Below, one piece after another: positions 24,120 to 36,739 of a stretch of DNA of 64,000 bases. The first letter of the stretch is position 1. Every line of letters begins with the position of its first letter. Source of the DNA: Auxenochlorella pyrenoidosa (lineage: Eukaryota; Chlorophyta; Trebouxiophyceae; Chlorellales; Chlorellaceae); assembly GCA_001430745.1 (NCBI GenBank), contig KQ481937.1, forward strand, positions 35,209-99,208. Reading direction: 5' to 3'. A program made the translations under genes and the position numbers. Below the pieces are notes generated by a model. It made no database searches. It saw only the letters and a program-made list of their open reading frames with translations, and was not told the DNA's origin.

Positions 24120-27100
24120 TCACCTCCTGCCGCTCCGCTGCGCCAACTGGTGCAGGGGCAGGGGGGGCACCACAGGCCGCGCAGCCTCCCGCTCCGCCTT
24201 GCGGCGGGCCACGGTGGCGCGCCAGTGCCGCTGTATCCGCATCACAGTGATGGCCACCTGCTCGTGTTGGGCAGGGGGTGAAAAAAATGTTGCGCTGCAC
24301 GCAGCAAGGGGATGCAGGGGCAGCTCTTGAGAACAGAGTTGGTGGGCTTGTCAAGCCATGCCGCGCCTTGCCTGCATGTTCATGTGCTCCTTCTCCCCGT
24401 TCTTGGGCGCGTGGCGGTTGAGGAAGCGGCGGATCATGCGGTCCAGCCGACGCTTCAGCTCGCCCTCTGCGGCTCGTGGCGGGGGAGATGGAGGCAGACA
24501 CCGAGCAATGAAAGCTTTCCCTGAAAGCCCAAAGATCTACTGCTGAACGTGGGACTGAGGGACGAGCAGGCACGCCCGCATAGCAAGGCCTGCTGCCGTG
24601 CTACATAGGCGCACCCGGGATCTCAGTGCCCGTGCAGCGCATCACCAGCTCATAGGCGGTGCGGTGGAAGGGCGCAAACCCGCGGTCGTCCAGGGGAATG
24701 TCCAACCTGGCGCACAGGTGTGTGGGGGGGTGGGGGTGGGGGTGGGGGGGGGCAGCAGCGCGCTGGAACATGAGGAAAGCAGCTTGAACCCGAGCCATGT
24801 CACGGCATGCCAGCCACCCAAGAGTGCCGGGCGCTCTGCCCCCTCACCCGAAGACAAAGCGCATAACGTCGCTGTCGGTGGCCTTGGGTCCCAGCCCCAT
24901 GGGCGACGGCAGGCGGCGCAGCAGCTGCTCCATGTCTTTCGGGTCGATACTGTTGCTGCCGTCGTCGTATTCTGCTGGGCAGCGCAGGCTTGGCAGGGGC
25001 GGGAACTGAGGGCACTGCAAGACTTGATGTAACAGCAGCACAACTGCCCAGTCAGACCAAGCAACATGGCATCGACGGTTGAGAGCTCGGGCACTCCTTT
25101 GAGACGAGAAAAGCAGCAGAGAAGACAGCTGACCGCAGCGTCAACTTCCACTTCCTATCGCCGCTCACACCACGTGGCCGCCAGCGCTCACCTGCCCACA
25201 GCTCCACGAAATCCTGCAGCAAGGGCAGCGATGAAGGCAATTTGCAAGCATGCTAGAGCGCGCTGCTGAGCATAAGGCAGGCCAAAAGGCAGCAGCCTGC
25301 AGCCTCCCATTCCTTTCCCTGTGAGGCTTCAGGCAGCGTGCCTCTAGATGCTGTGGCGTCAAAGTCCAGTTGGCGGTGTCCTGAATCTTCTCGAAAGTCT
25401 GCAGGGCTTTTGTGCGTCGCACGCTTGGAAAACAGAGGTGGCAGCTGCCCTGCCTGGGCGACCTGCTTGGCAGGACCTGCGCAGCAATGCGCAGCAGTGC
25501 GCGGACCTGGCCCCTGGCCACAGCCTGCGCCCACCTCCAGCTGCACCGTGACCAGCAGGTTGAGTGCAATCATGGCCCCCGCCAGGTAGAAAGCAAAGAA
25601 GTAGGCGGGGGCCCAGGCGTGGCCGCAAGTGCCGGCCGCGGGGTCGCAGCTCGGCGGCTGCGCCATGCAGTCCTGCAGCAGCACCGCCCAGTTGTCGCCG
25701 GTGGCCACGCGGAAGAGCAGCATCAGGGCGCGCGGGAAGGAGGTGAAGTTGGCGTGCTCGTTCAGGTCCTCCTGCCAGACCACCTGCCCAAACAGCTGCA
25801 CACCTGCGGGGCAGGAAGCAGGGGGGGAGGTGTGCCCAGGTGGCAAATGCAGGGGTCTGCCCAGAAAACAGACTGCACGAGGCACACTGCGCAATGCATG
25901 ATTCCTTTCTGCATGCCTGCCCGCCTGCATGCCAGCCTGCTTGTCCGCCGCCCTGCTGCTCTGATCGAGACGCCCAGCCACTCACCCATGTAGGCAAACA
26001 CGAAGAACAGCAGGAAGAGCAGGGCGCCGACGTTGATGATGGCCGGCAGCGAGATGACCAGCGTGCTGAGCAGCATCTGGATGCCCTGCAGCAAGCCAGG
26101 CGAGGTGAGGCAGCACACGGTTGGGTACGCGCGGCCCCAACCCAAAGATCTGCGCGAGCCCAGCGGCAGCGCGGCCCACCTTGGAGTGGCGCAGCAGGCG
26201 GAACATGCGCAGCACGCGGGCCAGCATCATGATCTTCTTAAACGCGCCGAGGTCTACCACGGTGCCTGCCGCTGCATTGGCAACCTGGGTTGCGAGGTCG
26301 GCAGCTGCCGCCAGAGAAAGCGCGACATCCTGCAGGCAGGTAAATTGCGGCGGCAGAGCGTCGGGGCTGGCCAAGCACATGGCGCACCCAAAGAACCCAC
26401 TCAATCAATCAATCAATTACATTTATTGTCCCACTGCACGAGTGTCTCCCTCGTTTGACTGTCTTTCCCTTGCTGCGACACACAGGCGTCTCCACCTTAC
26501 TCTCACCAGCTTGTTCCAGTTGGAGCGCCAGTAGAGCCGCGGCCCCATGGCTGTCAGCTTGATTGCAAGCTCCAGAATGACCAGCGCAGAGAAGGCGGTG
26601 TTGAGCACCTCTTGCGCTGCAGGTGCACGTGCACAGAAGGCAGGCATGACCTTGACTGGGGACTTCTGTCCTGGATGCCCTGCAGTGCACCCTCTGGGCT
26701 GGCGCAGACGGCGGGGCGCTGCCTTCCCCTCACCATGCGCAAGTCCCGCTGGCTCGCCGTAGAAAGTGGTGGCGGTCAGCAGAATGTTCAACTGCAGGGC
26801 ACGGGCACAAGCATGAGCATGAGCACAGTCAAAGCACTCTGCCGCCAAGGGGTGGAGCCGATGGCACCTATCAGGAGGCCGCATGCTTCGCCTGCTGCTC
26901 AGCGGCTCCTCACAATGATGGTGCACAGCATGAAGCGGTCAAACCAGGGATTGTACGCCAGGAGGAAGAACGAGCGACGCAGCCGGCTCTCGGGCATCGG
27001 AGCAACATCAAGCGGCTTGAGCCTGCAGCATGGAGAGCATTTATGAAGCTGGCGGCAGGCCCACAGCAGGCGTCTAGAGTCTCGTCTGCAGCTGCTGGCA

Positions 27101-30100
27101 AGCATAGGCGAAGACACGCATCTCTCAAGCACTGCACCTGAACACTGCCCGCAGCATTTCCACATGGCCCTGCAAGGTGGTTGCGACGGGCGTGTCAGCA
27201 GCAAGGGCCGTATGCTGTGCTTGCCACACGATGAGGTGACGCAGCGTGGCCAGCATGGCAGCGTTGAGGCGTACCGTCTGGCTGGCGGTCAGCAGTGTGC
27301 TTCCCGTCTCGCTGAGGGATTTCAGCCTGCACACGGGCAAAGTTGCACTTGCTGCTCACAAGAGGAGCCCGCCTGAAGCAAGGGAAGCCTTCTGGGCAGT
27401 TGCTGCAACTCAAGTGCCACGGGTCCCAGCCAGCCACCCACTCACCGCCCATACTGGAAGAACACCACTCCAATGTACAGGTTGAGCACGAAGAAGGAGC
27501 AGAGGGTGATGAAGGCAAACCAGAATAGGAAGGCAGCCGGGTTGCTGCCAGGCTGGGGCTGCTGCCCCTCTGTGGCTCTGCTGCGGCATTGGGCACCGGT
27601 GGACATGAAGGGAACCGCCTCGGCTTGGGAGCCAAGACAGCGGCCGCACAGCTTGCCTTGCATTGGTGCACTCGTGCAGGCCCCTTGACGCAGCCAGTCT
27701 TGCTCAGGTCCCACTGGACAGCCCCCACCCACCTGGTTGCCATGCTCATGTACATGGTTGGTGTGTAGCCTGCATGACAGAGCGAGAGGAGAGGGTTGAA
27801 AGCGACGAACAAGTAAGGTCAGGTGTTGATGCCGCGCGACCACCAGTACTGCGCACCGCTGTCACAAGCTCTCTCCGCGAGGTGCTTCCTCCTCTTGGCG
27901 CAAGTTCTCATGGCATGCAGCCCGCCCAGCCAAGCTTGCAAGGCTCACCATCCAGCGTGGAGGTGATGAACAGAGTGAGCAGCGCATTGCCAATCTGCAT
28001 GGCGGCCAGGCAACAAAAGCTCCCATGCATGAATCGGGGGCCGACTTTGCACAGATCATCTGCGTCAGAGTGCTGTGCAGGCTCTGCAATTCCACAGGGG
28101 CACCCATCAGCATGCTCAAGTGCAGCTCACATTGTCAAAGTTGAGCCACATGTTGGTCCACTCGCGCTGCTGCAGGTCGCCGGTGCTGGGGTCCAGGTAG
28201 GACCCCACGCAGTCACTCTGCAACGTGGGGCCGCATGCCGCAGGGAAAAGGCGCGTCGAAAACCTTGACCTGGCCAGTCCCCGCCCTGGCAGCACGTGGT
28301 TAACAAGCCCGCCTGCCTGCGCGCACCTTGCCCGCCACGCTGGCGTCATTGCAGCTCCACAGCAGCCCCGCAAACAGCTGCACGCCAAGGATGGCGAAGA
28401 TGAGGAAGACCATGCCGGCCAGCACTGCAATGGCAGCCAAGAGCGGGTGGGCAGGTGACGCAGACAAGCACAGACGAGAGTGAGCAGGGCAGGATATTCA
28501 GCGCGATGGGCGGCCAACACATTTCAACGGGGAGCTAATACCCTGCCCTGCCGCCGAGGATCACCCGTGACGTTGCCCATTGCGGCGAGGGAGCGCACAA
28601 GGGTGTGGAACACCATGAGCATGCTCTGGCTGCGGGTCAGCATGCGCAGCGGGCGCACAGCACGCAGCACACGCAGCACGCGCAAGACCTGGGCCTGCGG
28701 GACCGCGGCCTGCACCACGAGCACTACAGACGATACCACCAGCACCCCCAGGTCCAGCTGGAGAAGGGGGGTGGGGTGGGGGGTGGGGGGCGCTGCTCTG
28801 AGGCAGGGAGAGACAAGCTTGGAGCACAAGGATGTTGCTCTGCTGCACAGTGCCCGAACCCACGCTGCCCCCACCTTATTGGTATTGAACGACAGGTAGG
28901 GCCGGAAGCCAAAGGCCACAATCTTCAGTGCCGCCTCCACACCAAACGTGGCTGTGGTGCCCACGTCGATCCAGTGCAGCACGTGCGTGCGGTGCGCAGC
29001 AGGGTCCATGGCAGGCGTCTCCAGCGCCATCTGCAGGCAGTCCAGAACCAGGGCCAGGGCGGCAAACGCTTGAGAAGCCTTTTGCAGAGTGTTCGACCTC
29101 CAATGCTGGCAGTGCCCCGGCCCAGCGTGCTTTCTACCGGCAAGCCTTTGTGCCGGAAATACTGACGCACCTCCACACACGACAGCAGCACCACAAGTGT
29201 GAGCAGGTAGTCGATGGCCTCCTTGGTGACAAGGCTGTAGAGCCAGCCGCGCACGGGGTTGTCCACCTGCATTGCAGGAGGGGCAACACCCGACGCAAGG
29301 TTGCTAGGGTGATGGTTAAGAAAGATCTGGCTCTGCTGCTGCTGCTGCCAGCCTGCCTCTACAGAGCACTTCCCGCAGGGCTTTACAGCCACGTGGTGCA
29401 CGCGCCCACCTTGAAAATAAAGAGCGATGTCCCCCGCAGTGGTGGGTAGTCCTTGCGGCGGCTCCTCCGCCCCGCTCGGTTGGCCAGGCGACTGAAGTGG
29501 CTGCTCACTGCTGGAAGGGAGCAGCATACGGCAGCGGCACGTGACAGAGCGCATTGTCAACGAAGAGCCGACGCTGATATCATAGCATCAATCCTGCATG
29601 GATCCATGGCTGGCAGGCACGTGCACAGTCAACGCCAGGTGAATTCCCCGCTTGATGGTCCTGGCTGCTGCTCTGGGCCACCGCCACACCTGAGGAGGCC
29701 CCGCTGATGCCGCTGAACTGCGAGTCAGAGGCTGCATCGTGCAACTCAGATGCCAGGGATTGGTCAGAGCCTCTTCGCTGCAGGGATGCCTTCCCGCATT
29801 GCTGCTGCTGTGCACTGCTGCTGCTTGCTGGGGCCCCAGCGCTTGGCAGCGCGTTTGGCTTGCCAGTGCAGTCAGGTGATGGGCCGCGGCTGTCAACCAT
29901 GGAAAACGGCGTGGGGCTGCGGCTGCCGGCAACAGGAAAGGGCGTGGGGCTGCGCAGACTGCAAGGGCCTGGTGTGTCCCCACTGTATGGGGCCCCTGGG
30001 CTGGCCACGCCCTCCCCATCATCATTCTCATCTGGTACATCGAATCGCGCCCGCCTGATGGGCACCCTGATGGCAGGGTGGTGAGTGGTGGAGGCCTTTA

Positions 30101-33100
30101 GGCACGAGCCCGCCCTTTTGCTGGTGCCACACGGCGAGCCAAGCACCACGTCCTCATGCCGCTCTTCCAAGCTGTGGTTGCGCTGCGCTGTCACTGCCAA
30201 CGCCCCTGGTGCTGCCCCTGACTGCATGCCCTCGAAGCGCTCCACCATGCTGCTCACGTGGCCCAGCTGTGTCGGCCCCCCTGACAGCCTTGTGCTGCTC
30301 CTGCTGCTGCTACCAGCCGCGCTGCCAGCTGCTTCCTTGGCCTCTTGCGCAGGCGCTGCCTTAATGAGCTCGCTGCCGGCACATGCATCTGACATTGCGG
30401 CAGCAGGTGCGCATGCGCGGCATGCCCCCGCTGGGCTGCAGGCCCTGACGGATGCACCTTCCAAGCCACTGGCCCTGGCAGAAACGGCATCTCGCACTGG
30501 GCTTGCCGCTCCAGCCAGCTTTGCGGACAAGACAGCTGACAGAGTGGCTGCTGCCTGGGCGGCAGCGGCATCATTCAGAGGCGGGGGCGCGCCATCCTGG
30601 GATGCTGAGCCTTTGGTCGCCGCTGCCTCCTTTGCCGTGGCTGCCTGCTGCCACAGCTCTGGCCGGCCAACGACGCTTGCCGGCTCCAGGCTGCTTTTGA
30701 CTGGCCGCCGCTGGCAGAGGCCACAGCATGAGACCAGCAGGCCTCGCAGGCTTGCCAGTGTGCTGAGTGCCCTTGTGATGGTGCCTGTACGGCACAAAGA
30801 CCGTGCACCTGGTGCTCAGAATACAGGGCATGTCTGAGCATTCAGGATGGCATGTGGGGATACACAGCTGCCAGCTCCCCAACTTCCAACCTCCCCAACC
30901 TGGACAGCACCTCCAGTGGTCGTGCGAGTGACCGTGGCATAAGACTGCTCAAATGCCGCCAGGGTGATGGACAGAAAAAGCGTTAGGATGATCCACTTGC
31001 CCACTGTCACCCAGAACACAAAGAATAGCACAGAGGGCCAGCCTGCAGCAACCGAGGGCACAGGGGAGTGGCTGGCCTTGCCGCTCTCCTCATTTGCACG
31101 GGGGCATGGTGCGCTGTTGGTCCCGGCCCTGGCCCGAGCTGCCCACCTGCAGCCGCCTGCACCTTGAACATGATGTCCGGCCAATTCTCGAGGGTGAGAA
31201 CCTGGAATACGAGACTGCATGCATTGTGCAGGGTTGGGGGTGCAAAGGGACCGAGGGATATGCCGCAGGCAATCATGGATTGGCCCCAGAGCACCTTGTT
31301 CTGCCCTGCTGCTGCAGCTGGCCACCGCCAGCCTCCCTTGCCACGCAAGCATGCAGCCATCTCACATGAAGCTGTTCCACAGGCCCAGGAAGCTGGGCAG
31401 CGGTGGGTCAAACTCCAGGGACTGCCGGCCAAACACCTGGAGGCCGATGAGCGCAAAGACAAAGATGAAGAGGACCTGCACCAGGGAAGCAGAAGCAGGG
31501 GTGGTTCTTCCTCAGCCCCCAAGGCTCCTTATCCTGGCACTGCCCTCTCATCAGCTCTGACTTGTTGCACAGTACTGCGCCAGCAGATGCTCCATCCCTG
31601 AGCCTGGGCTGCGCCCTGCCCTCCCACCATCAGCAACGCCACTGCGAGGAACTGCCCCATGCTGCCCATCATCACTTCCGAGATGACGCGCAGGCTGTCC
31701 AGGTAGCGAAAGATCTGCCGCAGCAGGGGACGGCGGGGCAGGGGCTAGGGCACTGCCTGCGCATTGCAGAGCTTGCAAGGCGCGGCAAGCCTGGGCGTCC
31801 CTGCGCCAGCTCACCTTGAGCACGCGCAGCACGCGAAAGGAGCGCAGGATGCGCAGGGTGCGGAACGAGCGCAGCGCATTGCCATTGGCGCCCAGCTGCA
31901 GCAGGGGTGACAGAAATGCGCGGGCGTGAACAGTGGGCTGCATGACAGGCAGGCACAGCATGTCCAGGGGTAGGCCTCTGCAGGCCGGGGCAGGGAAATG
32001 GCAGGCTGAGTAAAGGGGGTCGAGCAGCTGGGGGGCCACGCACCGTCAGAGCCATCTCTAGCAGCCCCAGCGCGACCACAAGCAGGTCAAAGGCATTGAA
32101 GGCGTCCGAGAAGTAGCCCCACACGCCGAGGCCCAGCAGCTTGAGGGCCACCTCGGCGACAAACAGCCAGGTCAGCGCCGTGGAGGCGCAGTCCAGGCCG
32201 CGCGAATAGCCGGCGCTCATGCCTGCAGCAGGGGCCAGAGGGGCAGGGTGCTGCAGCGCCAGGTGCAACTCACCGAAGCAAACAGGTCCACCAGCGAGAG
32301 CGCAACCACGACGCCGTCAAACACGTTCATGCCGTCCTCGCAGAAGCCGGCGGCGCCGTAGCCCAGCAGCTTCAGGCAGCACTCTGCAAGGAAGACGTAG
32401 GTGAACGCCTTGCTGGCGGCATCCAGCCGGCCCCTCTTGGTGTCAGACATACCTGCGCAGGAAAAGCGAGCATCAAGGCATGTCGCCCTGTCGGTCTGGC
32501 ACAGGCTGGGACTGACGTGCCCTCCACTAGAGCACTGGCAGGCCAAGCTACCGAGAGAAGCCCCACAACCAGCAGATTCCAGGGCTGTGCATGCCAGTGA
32601 AGCAGCTGGACAAGAGTCTCTCCCCACCTGCTGTGGTCATGGCCAGAAGTACAGTGTTTCCAATGATGAGCAGCATGAAGAGCCACGTGAAAGCTGGGTG
32701 GTCAACCACCTGCAAACAAGACCAGCGTGTCGAGCCATCTTGCGGAAAGCACACAGGAGACTCTTGCCAAACGGGACTGCAGTAGCAGCTGGCTCGAATG
32801 CCAGCTTGCCACTAGTTCACGCGCCCTTCTCCCAGGAAGCTCACCTGCCTGACCCGCCACCGGAACTCAAACCAGTAGTACCCCAGCTTCCCCCTGACGC
32901 CACTGGGCGGGCCCTCTACCAGCAGTGCAGGGAGGCTGCTGCTGCTGCCCGCTGTGCCTGCCAGCAACATCGGGCTGACGGCCCCCGCCTGCAGAACAGA
33001 GGGGAAGAGGTCTCTGAGAGAAGCACCGTTGTCGCCAGCATGCAGATATGGCCAAAGCAAGCAGTGGTAGCCAGCTCGTCAGTTTGACCCATGACGACCT

Positions 33101-36100
33101 CCCATGCGGGAGCCACACTCGAGCCCGCATACCCTGCTCGAGGCGCGGGAGCTGGCGCGGGAGCTGCGCTGGGACATGCGCTCCTCAAACGCGCTGTGCT
33201 GGGTGTCCATGTGGCGTCGCAGCGCCGCGCGCAGGGCCTGCCAGGCAAGCACCAGGGTGCTGCGCGGCCGGCCGTGGTCGGTCACCGCCTTGGAGTACAG
33301 CGTGGTCGCGGTGGCAAACCGATGCTTCAGCACAGCCAGAAAAAGGTTGACCTGTGTGCGGATGAGCCAGGGCCGAGGCGACCAACAGCGCTGCTCAGCC
33401 GGTGCTCCATAAACACGCCCAACAGGCGCGACGAAACGCGTGGTGCCAGCTCTGCACAAGCTTGCCGACAGCCTCTGCCCGAACTGGGCCCTGGCCCCTG
33501 GACAGCAGCCCACCACAAAGTAGCACTGCAGCAGGATGTAGAGCACGTAGAAGACGACTGGGGCCGGGCCGGAGCGGTCAATGACCAGGTAGAGCTGGTA
33601 GAAGACGTCTGTCAGCGTCGTCTGCAGGGAGGGTGGGGCAGGCGGCAGCAGGACTGTGCGCATGCCAGGCCCACCAGGCTCATGTGCAGGCGGGCACGGA
33701 GCATCTGCAAAGTGCCACACACAAGACAGCCAGCAGCAGTGAGATGCCTGGGTGGCAGGCTGGAAGGGAGGCACTCACCGCCTGGAACATGGACAGCAGG
33801 GAGAGCCCAATGTTGCCAAAGCCCGCAGTTTGCAGTGGGGGCACCAAGTGCTGCTCCTGCACATCAGTTGTGGGCGCAGGGGAGGCATCAACCAACTGCG
33901 GCAAACCCAAAGCGGTGGGAGTAAAGAGCATGCTTTCTGTGCTCCGAGAGATATTGCTTGCACGACCCTTGTACAGCGGTGCCAGCAGCACACCTTGCAG
34001 CTCATGCCCACGGGGCAGTGGTGCGCATGCGCGCCGCAGCCCCACATCTCCCCGCCAGCAGCCTCCACCAGCCCCTCTCCAGAAAGCTCGTCCACACATC
34101 CAAAGTAGGCAGCGTCCAGGAAGAGAACTGGAGGCACATGACATTCAATGGGTTGGCTTGCAGTCTGGACAACTAGAAGCAGGCGCCAGGTCAGCCCCCC
34201 CCCTCCCCCCAGGGATCAAATCAATTCCAAATCAGAGGCAGCGCTGGCAATGCCACGCCCTACCTGTGGCTGCGATTGCAAATAGCAGCATGAAGAAGTA
34301 CAGGAGCCCAACCACGCTGATGAGCATGGGCATAGCCTGCAGGCGACAGCCAGGGAGAGGCAGGGCCGCTCCCAGTTTGTTCTGTGCAGCTGGCAGCAGC
34401 AAAAAAGCCAGCAAACCGATGATTATCAAGCACAGCACAGCCACTTGCCCACGCTGCCGTGCGCCCACCTCGAGGAAGCAGACCACGATGGAACGCAGCG
34501 CCTCAAAGCGGGTGATTGTGCGCAGGGGGCGGAGGGCGCGCAGCGCCCGCACAGCGCGCACAGCAGCGGCGCCAGAGGCGGCGCTGGAGGTGCCCGCTGG
34601 GATGAAGGTGGTGTAGCCTGCCAGCACCATCAGGAAGTCGAACGCATTCCAGGGGCCTCTGCAGGGGCAGGATAGGGCACCGCAGCTTGCTTTCGTGCGC
34701 TGGGCTGGCAGCACAGAAGGCAGAACCAGACGAACGTCATGCCCGGCCCCACCCGCCACCCATGCCTCGCACCGCAGGTACTCGACAGGGCCTCCCGCAG
34801 CCACCACCATCAGGAGCATCTCCAGAGTGAAGAGCACATTGATTGCAATGTCTGGAGTGCAGGAGTCCAGGGCAGGGGCAGCCAGAGGATCAGTGTGGAG
34901 CGCCGAAGGCACAGCAGGCGGCCACCAGGCACGGGGGAAGGGCACGAGTTAGAGGACATTCACAACCTTCCCCGAGCCTGCATAGCAGGCATGCTGAGCC
35001 GGGGCCTAAGCCGACGACAAGTACACCTTCAACCCTGCGCGGCGCCTTCATCTGTCAACCACACACCAAGATCCTTGAGCGTCCTGTTCCAGTGGCTGTC
35101 TTCAGCCAGGGCTGGGCGATACAGGGCCAGCACTGCAGGCAATGAGAGTGGGTCAGTCAGCAGTCTGCTGCTCTTCACATCACAAGTAAGACAGAGGCCA
35201 CGCTCCAAGCCCTGGCCCGTGCTTAGCTAGCTGGGTGTAAGCGGTGACCCATAGGCGTACCTATGCAATTGAAAAGGATGACCAGGAAGACTGCCACCTG
35301 GAAGTCAGGGTGGGTGCTGAGCCGCTGCGCTGCCAGCTGCACCCGCGGCCACCAGGAAAAGCAGCGCGGCTGTGCCTCCGCCTGCTCCTCGGCAGCCGCA
35401 AGTGCGCCCGCCTGAGATCCCTGGCTGGCCTCCCCCCCACCCAGCAGCCGGCGCGCACTCCCGCCGGCGGGGGTGGACAGCCGGGAGCGCCCGCTGTCGG
35501 TGCCACCCTGCCGCCCTGTGACCAGGCGCACCAGGCCACGCGGCACCTCCACCTTGTCACCGGCCACCCGCCTCTTGATGCGCTCCAGCATCTGCTCGTC
35601 CTGCTGCCGCCGCCGGAGCTCCATGCGCCGCTCCTGTGGGGGGTAGGACCGGCGAGCACGCAGCCCGTCATGCCCTGGCATGCCTTCAAGGCCTGCAAGT
35701 TGCAGGACCCTGCCGTGCTGTTTGGCTGGCAACCATGGGCATTTGGCCACTCGGGCCCTTGGCGTCAGCACCATCCCTGCCGCGCATCCCACCCCCTCCA
35801 CCTGCAGCTCCTCTGCATCCCCCTCCCAGTAGGCCTCTGCTGCCTCCAGCTCTTCCTGCAGCTCCGCGGGCTGCAGAGTCTTCAGCCGCTCATACAGTGA
35901 CTGAGGGGGCATGGGGGCACGCGTGGGCAGTCTGCTGCTCATTGGAGCAGAGTCATGCTGGGCGCAGCACTGTTCGCTCGGGGACGGCTGCTGGGGAGCG
36001 GCGGGCGGTGCTCCCTGCCTGCCAGCCACCAGCTCTTCTCCTGCAGCTGCCACCAATGGTGCAGGCACCGCTGCAGGGAGTGCGGGCCGGGGGGTGTCTG

Positions 36101-36739
36101 GTCGTGGCCCACTGGCAGCTGCAGCTGTTGGCAGTGTGAGTCCTGCCTGTGGCACAATCTCAGCGCCCTCTGCTGCTGGAGCTGCAGCCGCTGCATTGGC
36201 CACCTGCCTGTCATCCAGCTCTGGCAGTAAATCTTCCATCTCCTGCCAGAGTTGCTGGGGCAAGCCTGCTGGCTGTTGTTCCAGCTGTGGCTCTTTACGT
36301 GGCGATGGGCTGCGTGGGCGCTGCATGTGGCGCGTCACTGGCCTGCTTGCTGCTCCCACTGTCGCAAACATCTCCTGCGCCAGCGCTGCAGCCACGGCAG
36401 CTGCATCTGGGCGTATGCTGCCACGCGGTGGGACGCGGAGCCCATCGCCAGTCAACACCACTGGTGCCCCTGCCGCAGCCGGCCGCTCCCCCTGCACCCA
36501 TGTTTGAGAAGTTTGAGCTGGTTTGTGGCATCCTGCCTGATGCGGTGGGCAGCCTGGCGGCACAGCTTTGACAGGCAGTCAGGCAGACAGGTAGCGGCCG
36601 CGGCAGCGGTTGCACCCACCTGCTCGGGCTCCGGAGCGATACGTGCGCCTCTCCCGTGGCTCAGGCTGCCGATCCCGGATCGGCCGCGGGCCAGCTTGAC
36701 GGCCTGCGGGCCGTAAGCCCGTCCGGGCGAAGGCGGCAT
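24120..36739 (-). CDS. Four-domain voltage-gated cation (Cav-type) channel alpha subunit
   Basis: More than 30 exons. The 5' part joins in phase: 36620-36739, 35802-36536, 35261-35633, 35067-35132, 34773-34851, 34469-34658, 34264-34336, 33994-34127, 33779-33895, 33514-33621, 33133-33351, 32845-32988, 32628-32709, one of two alternative 179-nt exons, 31815-31895, 31628-31714, 31366-31475, 31147-31214. The last exon is 24120-24257. All four S4 helices carry regular arginines. Pore loops read TTLTDV (domain I), TLENW (II), STLDG (III) and TGDNW (IV). Domain III spans about 29270-27450 and domain IV about 27020-25555. After IVS6 come a Cav-type EF-hand-like region (about 25240-24630) and an IQ-like helix (RIQRHWRATVARRKAE). 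The N-terminus is long (over 350 residues) and the II-III linker has repeated S-P-T-P-F motifs. Likely a plasma-membrane Ca2+ entry channel, related to Chlamydomonas CAV proteins. Some middle junctions, such as the start of the II-III linker exon, remain uncertain. Confidence 0.9.
32044..32222 (-). other. Alternative exon B: domain II S2-S3 segment of the channel
   Basis: 179 nt, the same length and the same phases (in 1, out 0) as exon A, with GTGCGT donor. The product runs MSAGYSRGLDCASTAL... to ...LEMALT and is about 46% identical to exon A by eye. It keeps FVAEVALK in S2 and N-A-F-D in S3. It joins in frame to the same S1 and S4 exons. Joining A to B reads TCG-GCA-TGA, an immediate stop. 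Confidence 0.88.
32274..32452 (-). other. Alternative exon A: domain II S2-S3 segment of the channel
   Basis: 179 nt, AG acceptor before 32452 and a perfect GTGAGT donor after 32274. It enters in phase 1 and leaves in phase 0. The product runs MSDTKRGRLDAASKAF... to ...VDLFAS. It keeps the S2 pattern F-x-x-E-x-x-x-K (FLAECCLK) and the S3 N-x-F-D, the charge-transfer residues of voltage sensors. It joins in frame to S1 exon 32628-32709 and S4 exon 31815-31895. Confidence 0.88.

Noticed and set aside
32044..32452. Reading exons A and B in series as a channel with an extra S2-S3 hairpin
   Set aside because: The A-to-B junction reads GCA-TGA directly after exon A, so a serial product would be truncated.
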